Source: Nemania diffusa
Taxonomy: Eukaryota; Ascomycota; Sordariomycetes; Xylariales; Xylariaceae
Assembly (NCBI GenBank): GCA_038501195.1
Contig: JBBPUQ010000002.1
Span: 124,001-188,000 of the forward strand
DNA length: 64,000 bases
Direction of reading: 5' to 3'
The translations under genes were made by a program, and so were the position numbers. Position 1 is the stretch's first letter. The number at the start of each line of letters is the position of its first letter. This document shows positions 14,716 to 27,775 of this stretch, piece by piece. The notes beneath the pieces were generated by a model. That model made no database searches. It worked only from the letters and a program-made list of their open reading frames with translations, and was not told the DNA's origin.

Positions 14716-17700
14716 AATTATATAATTAAAATTTAAAATAATTTAAATTTATAATTAAAAATAATTATAATTTTAATTATAAAATAATAATAAATATTAT
14801 ATAAATAAATAATAAATAAATATTATATATAATTAATATAGTAATATTGTTTTAAATTATAATATTCTTTATATAATAAATATAAAAAATATATAAAAAG
14901 TATTTTATAAATATTAAATTAATATATATTAATATTTTTTAAATTATATTATATATAATTTAAATATAAATCTTTTATTTAAAAAGTTTTAAAATTAAAT
15001 TAAAATTATAAATATTATATATTAAAAAATATTTATAAAAACTTATTAAATTATTAATAAAATTAAATAAATATATAAATTTATTTATTATATATATAAT
15101 ATTTTAAAAAATAAAATAAATTATTATATAAAAAATAAAATAAATTTATAAATAATAATAAAAGCTTTAAATAATATTGTAAAATTTAATTATTTTATAT
15201 TAATATTATTTATTTTTAATATTTATTTATAAATTAATTAAAATTTATTTTTATTTTTTAATATTATATAAAAAATAAAAACTATTAAAAAAGCTATAAA
15301 AATATTTTAAAAAAAATAAATTAAAATTAAAGTTAATTATATAATTAATTAATAAAATATTTATATTATTATTAAAAAATAAAATATTTTTATAATAAAA
15401 AAAATAAAACTAAAATAAACTATATAAAATATAAATTATTAAAAAATTTAATATTATTATTAATATAATTAATAAATTTATAAAATTTTAATATATATAA
15501 ATTAAACTTTATTATTATATAATAAAAAATATAAAATAAAATAATAAAAAAAATATATTATTTATTTAAATAAATATTATATAAAAAACACAAAGCTAAT
15601 TTAAAAAATTAATATAGTTTTTAATTTTTTTTATATAATTAAATTTTATATTTTTTAATTAAAAAAAAAAAGAAAATTATAAATTAATTAATAATATATT
15701 TAAACTTTTTTTAAAAAAGTTTAATATAATAAAAATTAATAAACTATTTATATAAAAGATATTTAAGTTTATAAAATATAACTTTAATAAATATTATAAT
15801 ATTTAAATTTTTAAATTAAAGTTTATATAAAAATTTAAAAGAAAAATTATTTAATTATATAAATGTTTTAATTAATTATATAAAAATATAACAATTTAAA
15901 AAAAAATACTATATTTATATAACTATTAATAATTTAATATATAAATTAATAATTGATTTTAATTTTTAAATTTATTTTAATTTAAAATTATAATATAATA
16001 TATAAATTATAAAATATTATATAAATATATATATAATTAATTAATAAATTTATATAAAAAATTTATATATATTTATTTATTAAATTTAAAAATAAATATT
16101 TTAAAAAAACTATATTATAAATTATATAACTATTATATAAATTAATTAAATTAAATTTATATTAGTTTAAAATATATTATAAATATTATTATTAAAAATT
16201 TAAAATAATTATTTTTTTATATAATTTTTATTTATTAGTTATTAATAATAGTTTTAAGAAATTTAATATTATTAAATTATAAATAAATAATATTTTTAAT
16301 TTTATAATTTTAAAGTTTTTAATTAAAACAAAAACTAAGTTTTATATAATAAAATTTAAAACTAAATTTAAATAAATTTTAAATAAAAACAATTTAATTA
16401 AATTTAATAATATTTAAGTTATATTTATAAATAAATATATTATATTAATTTAAAAAAGTTATAATAATTAATTAAAATTAACTTTTATATAAAAAACTTT
16501 ATATAATAATATAGTTTTTAATATATTTAAAATATATATATAAATAATATTTATTAATTAAAAGTTTTATATAATTTATTTATTATTATTTAAATTATTA
16601 ATTAGTAAAAAAATAATATAATTATTTTAAATAAAAAAATTAAATAACAAATTAATAATTATAACTATAAACTAATATTTATATTTTTTAATTTATATTA
16701 TATAAAGCTTTTTATTTTTATAATTAATTTATTTATAAATAATATAAATATAATATTATAAATTAAATTTTTAATTATATTAATTATAAAAACTTATATA
16801 AAAAATAATATTAATTTAAAATTTAAAATTTTTAATAATATTATTTATTAAAATTTAAATAAATATAAATAAATAATTAAAAATATATTTATTAATAAAT
16901 TATATTAAATAATTACTAAATTTACTAATATAATTATTTTTTATATAACTTTTTAAAAAATTTTAAAAATATTAAATATATTATAAATTTTAGTAATTTT
17001 ATATTTTAATTTAAAGTTATTATACAATTATTTAATTAAACTTAATATAATATAAAAAAAATAACTTATAATTAATATTATACTATTATAAAAATTATAT
17101 AAAAAAAAAATTTTTAAAATATATTAAATTAATAAAAGAAATAACTTAATTAATATATTAATAAAAGAAATATTAAATTAAATATTAAAAATATTAGTTT
17201 TAATTAATAAATTATATATATAAATAAAAATATATATAAAAAAAAATTAAAAAATATATATATATAAAAAAAACTACAATTAAAAATTTTTTTTATAATT
17301 ATTAAAATAACAATATTAATTATAGTTAATATATATTTAAATTTTTTTTATATAATTTATTATTTATTTATTAAATAATTAGCTATATTTTATTATATAT
17401 AATATTAATAAACTGTTAGCAAGTTTATATAATTTATATATATATATTATATATATAAAAATTTTTTTTTAAAAAAAAAAACAATAATAATATTATATAA
17501 TTATAATATTATATTTTATTTTAGTTTTGCTATATATAATTAATTATATAAAGCTAAATCAACATTAATATTATTAACTTTTAATATAATTAATTATAAT
17601 ATTAAAAGATTTATTTATATAATTATTAATTTTAATATATTTGTTAATATAAATATTAAAACTATTTATATAAATATATTATTATTTAATTGTTTATTAT

Positions 17701-20700
17701 TATTTATATTAAACTTTTTAAAAATATATATAAATTAATTATTTAATATTCTTTTAAATATATAATTAATATTTATAAATATAAAATTTATTTAATTATT
17801 AAAGTTTATTATAAATATTTATATAAATTGTTTATTTTTAATTTTTAATTATATATATTTTTTTAAACATTATATAAAATATATTAATAATTATATTAAA
17901 ATAATTATATTATTTAAATTAATTATAATATTTTAATATTAAAAATTAGTTTTGTTTTTTTATTTAAAAACATTAATACTGTTTTTTTTAATGATATTTT
18001 TATTTAAAAATAAATATAATTTTTTATTTAAAAATTTAAAATAATTATTTTTAACTATTATAATTATAATTAATATAACTAATTTTGTTATAAGTTTTAA
18101 TATAGTTATAAAAAAAATAAAAATAAAAATAAAAAAATAATTAAATAAAATAATTAAAAAATTAAATATATAAAATAATTTATAGTTTTATTACTTGTTA
18201 TATAAAAATAATTCAATTATTATATAAATAATTATTTTAACTTTATAATATTTAAGCTTTTTTATTTTATAATTAATTTAATTTTCTATTTTTTAATTAA
18301 TATAAATAATAGTTTATTTTTTATATAAAAAGTAAAAAATTAAATATAAAAACTATTTTATAACTAAACTTTGTTGTTTTACTTTATTAATTTATAGTTA
18401 TATTATATAATTATTAATTAATATTAATAAAACTTTATATATATATATATATATAAAAATTTAAAATAATTTATAAAATTTAAAATTTATTTTTTTGTTT
18501 TAAAGTTTTATATTAATTTATATTTATATTTATAAAAAACAATATAATTAAAAAAGTTATATATAAGTTATTTATATATATATATATGTAAAATTTATAA
18601 GTTTTATAAATTTAAAAAAGTTTTTATATTTTTTTTTATTTAGTTATTTAATAAAAGTTTTAATTTAAGTCTTAGTTATATATATTTAATATATATATAT
18701 ATAAGTTTTATTAAATCATTAATTTAATATATATAAACTTTATATAAATTAATTATAAAAATATATAAATAATATATTATTTAAATAAAAAAATAATAAA
18801 GATATATAATAATAATAAAAAATAAAAAGTTAAAAAACTTTTATTTTTATAAAATAAATTAAAAAAAGTAATATTTATATAATATATAATATTTTATTAT
18901 TAACTGTTATAATGTTTTATATTTATTATAATAATATTATAATATTTATTATAATTTAATAAAATTATTTAAATAATTAAAATATTAATTAAAACTTTTT
19001 TTAAAAAAATTAAATTAAATTAAATAATAAAAATAACAATTATATAAAATTTAATTAAATATAGTTATATAAAATGAAAATTTAAAAAATTTAAACAATT
19101 TATTAATTTTTATAAATTTTTATAAGTTTAAAACAAACTTTGAATAAATAAAAAAGTAATTATAATTAAACTATTATTTATAATATAAAAAAACAATATA
19201 TTTTAAAAATATTATAAAATATTTATTATAAAAAATAAAGCTTATATATAATTAAACTTGTTATTATAAATTTTTTTTTTTTTAATTTAATAATTGTTTT
19301 TAAAATATTTTATTTTTATATATATTATATTAGCTATTTTTTTTTTAACTTTTATAAAATTAATAAATTATTTACTTTTTATATATAAAATTAAATTTAT
19401 TTTAATTATTAAAATAAATAATTATTAAAAAACTTATAAATTATTTAATAAATATTTAATATAAATATAAAAATATATATATTAAAATAATTATATAAAA
19501 CAAAAAACAAAAATAAAACAAAAAAAAACAAATTAAAAATTTTTAATAAATTTAATTATATTTATATTGAATATATTATATATTTTTTAATAATTAAATT
19601 ATAATATATTAACTTATTTAATAATATATTTATATAATATAAATTATTAATTTATAATAATATATTTAATAATATATTTTAAACTTTATATTATATATTA
19701 TAAACTTTTGTTTTTTATTTTATATTTATTTATATTTACTATTAATTATTAAACTAACTATATAATATTGAATAAAATATTAAAATATTTGTTTTTAAAA
19801 AATATATTAAATTTAAACTTTTTTTACAAAGCTTAAAAGTTATATATAAAAAGTATTAATTAATTATATAAATAATATAGCGAATATTAAATAATTTATA
19901 TAATGTATAAAAAATAATTAATTATTAATATAATATTAAAACATATATATTTAATTTAACAATAGTTTATATAGTTTATATAGTTTATATATTTTATATA
20001 CTTTATATAGCTAGTAGTTTTAAAAATTAAAGCTTTTTTATTTATAACTTTTAAAGATTTTAATATATATAACTTTTTTAAAAATAATAAAAAATGTATA
20101 TATATATAAAAATAAACATGTTTTATTTAAAAGAATATATATTTATATAAATTATATAAACTTATTAATACTTTATTAATATTATATATAACAAAGTATA
20201 ATTAACTATTTAGTAAATAAATAATAAAGTTATATAAAAAAACTTAAATATATATTAATTATAACTAATATTGCTATTTAAACATATATAACAATAAATA
20301 AATATATAATAAAAAAAATATAAAAAGAAAATTATATATATATATAAATATTAAATATAAAAAATAAAAAATAATTATGATTATTAATTATTAATTATTT
20401 TTTTATTTAATAAAATATAAAAATTTTAATATTTTAATATTAATTAATTAAAAAATATAAATTTTTTTATAAAATAAAAATTTTAAAAACTATTATTAAT
20501 ATAAATATTTTTATTTAAAAAAACTTATAAAGTTATTGTATAAAAATAAATATAAAATTATTACTATTTTAATATTTAAAAAACTTTAAAATTTAATTAT
20601 TATTATTAAATATATAATTAATTATTTAAAAAATCTTAATTTTTATTAATAATTTAATTTAATTTTATATATAATTAATATAAATATTTTATTTTAAATA

Positions 20701-20930
20701 ATGAAAACTTTTAAAACTTTTATTTATATATAATATTTAAAATATATTATATTAATAATAAATTTTAATATTAATTTTATATTAAAAAAACTTTAAAATA
20801 ATATATAATTAATTAAAACTTTATATAATTTTTTTAAAAAAATATATTAAACTATTAAAAATGTTTATTTAACATATATATTATTTTATTATAGGTTTTA
20901 TATTTTATGTAAAAAATTACTTATAATATA
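14716..20930. other. A/T-rich RIP-type block, gene-free
   Basis: Six kilobases of nearly pure A/T sequence, with homopolymer-like and TA stutters and frequent stops in all frames. I see no gene, RNA or clear repeat pair. It ends sharply near 20,930, where balanced sequence begins. It probably consists of transposons decayed beyond recognition. Confidence 0.65.
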
Positions 20931-21254
20931 TAAAAAGAAAATATTTCCAATAGCTACAACACTCTACAAGTGATCCCTAGGCTTGTATAATCATCCTCGG
21001 GCGTACGGCCTAAATCCAACAGCTGGCTTTAACAGGCTGCGCGATTTATAGGACGTGTTCTTGGGTAGGTGGCTTGATCGCCCACCCCGTTTCAACAGCG
21101 CATAAAAAGGTCACGTGAGATCGCAATGGATAGCAGGTTAGGTACTATTGCACATTGGTGAGGGGCTACATAATGTGTTAATCTACATAAATCCTCCAGC
21201 TGATGATCTTTTTACTCATTCCTTTTTGCTTTTCCTTCTGGACGCATCACAGAT

Positions 21255-23318
21255 ATGGATAACGACGACTTGTCGCCCCCCAAAAAGTTAGGCAATGATG
21301 ATATCGTAGCGCTGTCGGAGGCGGATGACGATGATGTCCCGGAACTAGCACTCTGCAAGTTCTGCACGCCGATCTTCAGTGAAAACTCCTATGAGCGATG
21401 GGCCAAATTTTGGTACTTTTGGGATAGAACACACGATGGCCCCTCGGATCCGGCTTATTTCCCACGCCCTGGCCGACATCATCAATCTCTACAGAGTATG
21501 AAGCAATCTGCAGATCAAGGCTGCTATATATGTTCTCGGCTGCTGGAGGAGGGCTACTCGAAGTCAGATGAATTTCCTCTCAAGTACTGGCTTTGCGTCT
21601 TAACCCACCACGGAAGGGAATCAGTGGAGGGAGATTACAGACTCGTGTTCATGGGAGATATTGGGAGGGTTGGACATGGAATGTTTGATATTCGACTGAA
21701 ATCTCCATTAACTACCCTACGACAACTTGCATATCGATCTAAATGCCGAACCTGGACAGGAAACGATTACACTGCTCGGATCACTAAGTTTTGGGTGAAT
21801 GAATGCCTTACGACTCATGAAAGTTGTTCCAAGCGATTCCTGGATGGATGGAAGCCATCGAGGCTACTAGACGTGTCTGAAGACAAAATCAAACTAGTAT
21901 CAGGAAAGTCAGAAGAAGCTCGAGAGCGCCCTTATATTACATTAAGCCACCGTTGGGGAACGCGCCGATTCCCCGTATTGACGGCCACGAGTATGCCGCG
22001 CTATATCGAAGGAGTTGACATAAGCCAATTCGAACCTACTTTCCAACATGCTATTGCAACAGTTAGACAGCTTGGTATTCGTTACCTCTGGATCGACTGT
22101 TATTGCATAATACAAGGTTCCGATGCCGAAGCTGTATTGGACTGGGAATATGAGTCTGTCCGAATGGGACAAGTTTACGCGAACGGTTTACTTAACATAG
22201 GCGCCCTTGAATCTGATGGTCCCTCCAATGGGCTGTTTCAAAATCGCAAGTATCGCAGCGTCAACAGTAGAATGATTTGGTCGCCCACTAGGCAAAATGG
22301 GAGTAGATCGTTCTACATCATCCCGGAAGCCGAGAGAGCCGATCTTTGGCTTTCTTTAACTGACCTGCGCTTTTCCCCTCTGATGAAGAGAGCATGGGTT
22401 CTTCAAGAGTGCGTATTAGCCCCTCGTATGTTATCTTTTGGTCACCAAGTTTTTTGGCAGTGTTCGGAACTGGCTGCCAGTGAGGTATCACCTGACGGCG
22501 CCCTGCTCAGGTTATTTGCGAAGAGTTCAAATTCTAAGACGTATTATCCGTTTTGGATGCTTGAGAATCCAGCCGCTACCCAGCAGAACAGCACCTCTGA
22601 CTTCAGGGCCCAATGGGTGCGTACATTCAGCACTTACTGTGATTCGCGTCTGTCTTATCCAGAAAAGGATGCCTTTGTCGCCCTCAATGGAATAGGAGAA
22701 GAGTTGTTGAAGGTTTCCGGCGGCCTGTTTTTGCATGGGATTTGGGATTCGACGCTTCTTGAAACTCTTTTCTACAATGTATTCTTTTACGATGATAAAA
22801 GTGATCAAACCCTACTACGCGCACGCAATAGGGCCAGACCCACGTGGCATTGGTCGTCCTGTTACCATAATTCGAGGTATAATGACGATAGAGTAATGAA
22901 TGAGAGTCGAGCAGGGGATAGGTGGAGATCCTCCCCAATGGCATATGCTTTCATGTCAAATGACTGTAAGCCATTACCAGACGAAAGCTCCAAGGATTTA
23001 TGGCCGAATCTCTTCTTAGTTGGACGGTTACTAGCAGAGAAACCAGACACGTGGGATTGTGCTTTCGATACACTAGAGGATGTTGACATCTCATCTAGCA
23101 AACCATTATCCTATCTCCCACTTATTTACGAGCGGCGATCTAGGAATGACCACTCTACTGATTTGGAAATGTGCGGGCTTACCCTATTGCAGTCTGAATC
23201 GGGTGCTTATCGTCGCGTAGGGAAGTGGAGGATTTACGGAGGAAATGGGGAAGAAATAATTACGGGTTTCCATACCCGAATTCTCAAAACCCGACCACAG
23301 ATCGTCAACTTGGAATAA
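21255..23318 (+). CDS. HET-domain protein (heterokaryon incompatibility family)
   Basis: Single-exon gene of 687 residues. The heterokaryon-incompatibility domain starts at about residue 226 with YITLSHRWG (family form: YxALSYxWG). It continues through GIRYLWIDCYCIIQ (about 275-290) and RAWVLQECVLAPR (about 379), the three usual HET blocks in order. The N-terminal part has LCKFC and CYIC cysteine pairs, common in long fungal HET proteins. HET proteins act in the cytoplasm in non-self recognition and can trigger cell death; the partner here cannot be read. The frame has no disabling change although it lies only about 320 bp from a large A/T block. The start is the first ATG after a pyrimidine-rich leader (21,210-21,240). 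The HET family assignment is secure; the individual role is unknown. Confidence 0.9.
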   Translation: MDNDDLSPPKKLGNDDIVALSEADDDDVPELALCKFCTPIFSENSYERWAKFWYFWDRTHDGPSDPAYFPRPGRHHQSLQSMKQSADQGCYICSRLLEEGYSKSDEFPLKYWLCVLTHHGRESVEGDYRLVFMGDIGRVGHGMFDIRLKSPLTTLRQLAYRSKCRTWTGNDYTARITKFWVNECLTTHESCSKRFLDGWKPSRLLDVSEDKIKLVSGKSEEARERPYITLSHRWGTRRFPVLTATSMPRYIEGVDISQFEPTFQHAIATVRQLGIRYLWIDCYCIIQGSDAEAVLDWEYESVRMGQVYANGLLNIGALESDGPSNGLFQNRKYRSVNSRMIWSPTRQNGSRSFYIIPEAERADLWLSLTDLRFSPLMKRAWVLQECVLAPRMLSFGHQVFWQCSELAASEVSPDGALLRLFAKSSNSKTYYPFWMLENPAATQQNSTSDFRAQWVRTFSTYCDSRLSYPEKDAFVALNGIGEELLKVSGGLFLHGIWDSTLLETLFYNVFFYDDKSDQTLLRARNRARPTWHWSSCYHNSRYNDDRVMNESRAGDRWRSSPMAYAFMSNDCKPLPDESSKDLWPNLFLVGRLLAEKPDTWDCAFDTLEDVDISSSKPLSYLPLIYERRSRNDHSTDLEMCGLTLLQSESGAYRRVGKWRIYGGNGEEIITGFHTRILKTRPQIVNLE

Positions 23319-23334
23319 GACGCAGACTATTGAG

Positions 23335-23356
23335 GATTGTTCGCCGACGAACAATC
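23335..23356 (+). terminator. Perfect hairpin in the 3' region of the HET gene
   Basis: GATTGTTCG at 23335-23343 and its exact complement CGAACAATC at 23348-23356 are separated by the four bases CCGA. One G-T and one A-T pair extend the stem outward. It begins 16 bases after the stop codon. Fungal genes do not use such hairpins as canonical terminators, so a role in mRNA 3'-end structure or stability is only a suggestion. Confidence 0.4.
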
Positions 23357-23442
23357 TTGAAGCTAAAACTTTCGTGTTAATATATAATGAGCTAGTGGTT
23401 CTATAGCACACTTTAGGGGACATCTAGGTCGTGATATGTGCG

Positions 23443-23450
23443 TATATAAG
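23443..23450 (+). promoter_or_regulatory. TATA-like element without a downstream gene
   Basis: TATATAAG followed by balanced sequence (gggagcgtgagctgtacc) looks like a core promoter pointing rightward. Only an A/T-rich block follows from about 23,520. It may be the remains of a promoter whose gene or element has been destroyed by RIP, or a chance match. Confidence 0.3.
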
Positions 23451-23519
23451 GGAGCGTGAGCTGTACCAGAGAACGTAGCAAGAAGCGAAAAGAAAGTTAT
23501 CGACATAACCTACAAAGTT

Positions 23520-24300
23520 AACATACTAACTTTTATTAAAAGCAATATATAATATTATATATCTCTGCTTTGGTTTAATATTAACGCTTAATATAATTAA
23601 CACAAGTTAAATAAATAGCTTTTAATTTATTTTATTTTAATTTATTATAAAAAACATTTATTTAACTTGTTTAATTAAATAAATTAATTAAAGTTAAAGT
23701 TTTAAATTTTTTATATTGTTTTTTATAAACTATTTAAGTTATTTTATAATAAAAGTGAAAAAATTAAAAAGTTAAAAAAAATAATAAAATTAAAAAATAT
23801 TATAAATTTATTATAAAAAAATATATTAATATTTAAATAAATAATAATGAATAAAAAAATAAAATTAATTAAACACGTTTTTTTTTAATTTAATTAATAT
23901 AAACTATTAAATAAATTATTATTTAAATAAAAAAACATTATTTTTAAATAAAATAAAAACTTTTTATTTTATTTATTATATAATTAAAATATTATTTTAA
24001 TTTTATTTAATAATTTTTATATTATATAAAATTATTTTAAAATTTAAAATATATTATAATAATAAATAAAAAAACATATAATATTATATATAATTTTAAT
24101 ATTATAAATTTAATAACTATATTATTAATTTTATAAAATAATTATTTTAAATAATAGATTTTTATTTTTTATTATTATAAAATTTAATTTAAGTTATTTT
24201 ATATATAAATAGTTACAAATTTTAACTTTATAAGTTGATGTAGCTAATGTAGTAGCTAGTATTATAGCTAAGTTAATAGATTAAATAAAAAAGTTTGTAT
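23520..24300. other. Small A/T-rich block
   Basis: About 0.8 kb of nearly pure A/T sequence between the HET gene and the solo-LTR candidate. No coding frame. It resembles the large RIP blocks and is probably an old transposon fragment. Confidence 0.6.
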
Positions 24301-24408
24301 ATAAAAAGCTTTATTGCAGGAATTTTATCTGCAGTGAATTCTTTTCCTCCTCACTTTAATATTAACATGTGTATTTAAAATATGCTATACGTTAATGTTA
24401 AAGCATCT

Positions 24409-24556
24409 TGTCACGACTAGGGTTTAAGCCTCCAAACCACTAAGACATGTCCTCGCAAAAGGGTACAAGACACCAAGTTGTTAGAACTTTGTCTCGGAGG
24501 CTTATATTAGTAGGTCGGTCGGTTAGTTGGGTCGTGGTTGTTGTAACAGCGTCACA
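24409..24556. mobile_element. Candidate solo LTR (148 bp) with CATCT target duplication
   Basis: The segment starts TGTCACGACTAGGG and ends AACAGCGTCACA, with the TG...CA termini of LTRs. It is flanked by the same five bases, CATCT, at 24404-24408 and 24557-24561, as expected of an integrase-made target duplication. It is GC-balanced between two A/T blocks, so it has escaped RIP, as a single short copy would. There is no internal coding region, so it would be a solo LTR left by LTR-LTR recombination. A small non-autonomous element is an alternative. Confidence 0.55.
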
Positions 24557-24570
24557 CATCTGCTGTAACA

Positions 24571-24890
24571 TAAATTATATATATTTTATTAAAATAGCAA
24601 ATATAATATTATATTTTTTATTATTTTATTATATATTTAATTAATTATTAAATAATATATTATAATATTTATAATTTTATTAATAAAAAATTTTATATAA
24701 ATTTAAAAATTAAATAAATTTATAAAATTTTATTAATAACTTTTATATTAAAATATTTTTTTATTAAAAAATTATTAAAAACTTAAAAATAATAATAATA
24801 AAATTTATTATTTAATCAAATATAATATATATATTTTAATATGTTATATAAATTATTTAATACTAGCTTTACCGCTTATATAATTAATAC
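24571..24890. other. Small A/T-rich block
   Basis: About 0.3 kb of nearly pure A/T sequence immediately right of the solo-LTR candidate and upstream of the phosphotransferase gene. No feature seen inside. Confidence 0.5.
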
Positions 24891-25000
24891 GCGCCTTTTG
24901 CACACAGGCCTCAGGCTTGTTAAAAGAGGCTCAAGTCTAACACGTTTTATGTAGATTACCAGCCACCGCCCCTCTGTGGCGTGCACCGCCTCGCGTTCTT

Positions 25001-26735
25001 ATGCGCGTGTCTACATCCAAGACGCGCCAACGCTTCTCATCTCAACCCTCAAGACGGGAATACTGGCTCCCAGTCAAGCCTCGCTGTCGCGATGATTCGT
25101 TGTTCCATCATCCAACCCCGACGATGCCATCAGACTTCCGACAATGGGGCAAATTACCATCTTTTGACTCAGCTTGTGCGGAAGAGAGCAATCTGCTACT
25201 TCATAACCAAAATCGACATGCAGCTCAGGACCTGAGAGACTTTCTTTGGAACCACAAAAATTCAATTGCAGGTGTAGTCAGAGCACATCTTGGTCTGAAA
25301 AGTCGTGATTCTTGCCTTATTCTTTCGCCGAAGCACTGGTTCCAAGGTGGCTTCAACATCTGTGTACTTGTGGAAGTAACCTGGCAAGATGCGCCCCCCA
25401 AGAAGATTGTTTTCCGATGCCCAATGCCTCACAAGCTTGCTGAGGAACAATATCCTGGAACCATCGACGAGAAGGTCAGCTGCGAAGTGGCGTCCTATGT
25501 ATGGATGCAAGAGCGCTGCGCCGATGTCAGGATACCCTATCTTTACGCCTTTGGGTTCACAGATAGTACCCATGTCTGGATCTCTTTCCTCCAAATCGAG
25601 CCTTCACAAGAGCTAACCTCACTCGGAACAGTTCACCCACACCAGACATATGCCTCTCTACTCCCGTGCCTACCGAACCCTTTGCCGTTGGGTATATCGA
25701 TTCCTGGGTCTTCCCTTACTCTCAAACTACGTCCAGAACACCTCAGTGCAGGCTTTTGGTACAGCTTACACGATCCTCGAATACATCGGGCCTGAAATTG
25801 GACAGATGCTGTCTATCACCTGGGCAGAGCATGCAAACGATGTCGCGCGACAAACACGCTTGTACCACGGGCTAGCGCGCATCATTCTTTCTCTCGCTCG
25901 AGTCCCACAACCTTTAATCGGCGCCTACCGATTTAATACGATCGACGGTACGATTTCACTCACCAACCGAGCTTTGTTGTGTTCCGCAATCATTATGGAG
26001 AGCAGTGGTACCCCCCGAACGATTCAACCCCAACAGACATATCAAAGCGTAGACAGTTTCGCCTCTGACATGCTAACACTACATGATAATTATTTACTTT
26101 ATCAGCCTCATGCGGTGCGAGACGAAGACGATGCTCATGAGCGATTAACGATCAGAACCCTTCTACGAGGTGTCACTCATCATTTTATAACGCCATCTAG
26201 GCGAAATGGCCCCTTCCTCCTACAGCTCACCGACTTGCATCAGAGTAATATCTTCGTGGACAGTGAATGGAATGTCACTTGTATGATTGATCTGGAATGG
26301 ATATGTTCGCTGCCCGTTGAGATGCTGTCCGTACCCTACTGGCTTACAAGTTGTAGCATCGACGGTATCATTGGGGCGGAATATAATCGCTACGATTGTG
26401 CGCGAGAAGATTTCTTGGCGGCAATGGAGGAGGAGGCTGAAACGACTGTCTTAAAGCCAGAGCATGATATTTTGGTGACGCAGAGCATGCGTGAGACGTG
26501 GCTATCTAAAGGAGTGTGGTTTTGGGCATGTATAAGGTCGCTTAACGGCTGGCTCTTTGTGTTCGAGGATCACATTCTTCCAAGATTTTCTGATAACAAA
26601 AACCTAGTGGGTTGCCTGAAGCAAGCTTCGGCGTTGTGGAAAGAGGACGTAGGGTCCGTTGTAAAAGCCAAGGTTGAGGACGAAGAGAGATATAAAGAAG
26701 AGCTCCGAGCCTTCTTTGCAACCTCTCAGGAATGA
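25001..26735 (+). CDS. APH-family phosphotransferase (fungal aminoglycoside-phosphotransferase-like)
   Basis: Two exons: 25001-25573 and 25632-26735. The 58-bp intron (GTCTGG at 25574, branch GCTAACC near 25612, CAG at 25629-25631) restores one frame of 558 residues and joins YAFGFTDSTH to FTHTRHMPLYSRAYR. The fold is kinase-like. The catalytic region TDLHQSNIFVD carries the loop Asp and Asn, and IDLEW carries the metal-binding Asp. Fungal members share LEYIG, GQMLS and LARIILSLAR, all visible here. These proteins phosphorylate small molecules; substrates are mostly unknown in fungi. The first ATG gives an arginine-rich leader, so translation may really start at 25124 (MPSDFRQWG), which would match family length better. 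A 67-bp gap separates it from a convergent small ORF. No disabling change is seen. Confidence 0.82.
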
Positions 26736-26802
26736 AGGGTTTCCTCAGGTAGTCCTGGCCAAAAGGTCAGCGATGACTATAATTTAGCACGGAAGTCCCA
26801 CC

Positions 26803-27009
26803 TCATTTCTTTCCTGGGTCTATCTTTTCCATTTTCAAGCGACGCCTTCTAGCTGTTTCGCCGGAGGAGATTACTTGCATCATTTCCTCTGCCTTGCCCT
26901 TTATGGCGACTTGTGCTTCCATAACGACAGCATCAGATTGCCCGGAGTCCCGCTCACCAGACTGCTGGCCAGATCCACCTGAGGTTTCTTTGCTCTCGCT
27001 ATCTGCCAT
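26803..27009 (-). CDS. Hypothetical small protein, 68 residues
   Basis: The open frame extends upstream to 27213 without an ATG. The first ATG (27007-27009) gives a hydrophilic protein beginning MADSESKET, Ser/Gly/Gln-rich in the first half and basic near the end (RRRRLKMEK). Just before this ATG the minus strand reads gtgactttag, a plausible 3' splice site, so an upstream exon may exist. It is convergent with the phosphotransferase gene. I recognise no family and it may not be a gene. Confidence 0.3.
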   Translation of the reverse strand: MADSESKETSGGSGQQSGERDSGQSDAVVMEAQVAIKGKAEEMMQVISSGETARRRRLKMEKIDPGKK

Positions 27010-27374
27010 ACTAAAGTCACAAGCAGCTGCTAGTTGGTTCTGAAGAGGGATATTGCGAATGCTGTCACTGTACGGTACCGTAGGCTGTAGAATAAATGCT
27101 ATCGTTACAACAAACACGCACCAAGCCTCTCCGAGCCCCTCATAATAAATAAGCCTCACCGGCAAACGCCCACCCCCGCACTCCACCTGGGCAAGTGAAT
27201 AAACTGCAACCAAATAGCTAAGCCGTTAACACCTGATCGTCCTATAGTAGGCAACAAGCAAGCTCCTGCGCTAGGTAAAAGGAAAAAAACCCGCGCCTTA
27301 AATCAAACAACTGCGCACTAGCTAAAGCGCTTTCTGCACTGCCTTGCCCGGGCTTATTAATACGCTTGCCACTT

Positions 27375-27775
27375 AGTTTAGCATTTACTTTTTATAATAT
27401 TTAACTCGTTAATGGTTTTAATATTTTAAAATGTAATTTAATACTTAAGTAATTAAAATATTAAAATATATATATATAATATAAAATATTTTTTATATTT
27501 TTTAAAAAAGCTTAATATAAAAATAATTAATGTTTAATTTAAGTTTTATTATTATTAAAATATATTAAATAAAAAAGTATTATATAAAATTATTAAAAGT
27601 TTTTAAAAAAGCTTAATATAATATAATTTTTATATAATTTTAAATATTTTATTTTAAAGTTATAAATATAATAATTTATTAATATTAAATTAATTTAAAA
27701 TTATAATAATAAATTTATTTTTAAAAAACGTTTTTAATTAATTTATAAATATAGCTTTAAAAAGCGTGAAGCTTT
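27375..27775. other. Small A/T-rich block
   Basis: About 0.4 kb of nearly pure A/T sequence between the phosphotransferase and monooxygenase genes. No gene. The remaining spacer to 28,429 is balanced sequence with a (CTAC)4 run at 28162-28178 and no supported gene. Confidence 0.5.

Noticed and set aside
1..20930. Mitochondrial DNA inserted or misassembled because of very high A/T
   Set aside because: No mitochondrial protein, rRNA or tRNA gene is recognisable, and the copies differ by transitions typical of RIP.
24425..24515. Inverted repeat taagcctcc / ggaggctta as a tRNA or hairpin RNA
   Set aside because: Only nine paired bases with a long loop and no tRNA arms; it lies inside the solo-LTR candidate.
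24447..24644. 65-residue plus-strand frame
   Set aside because: It runs from the solo-LTR candidate into the A/T block, has no family features, and its hydrophobic end is A/T coding by chance.
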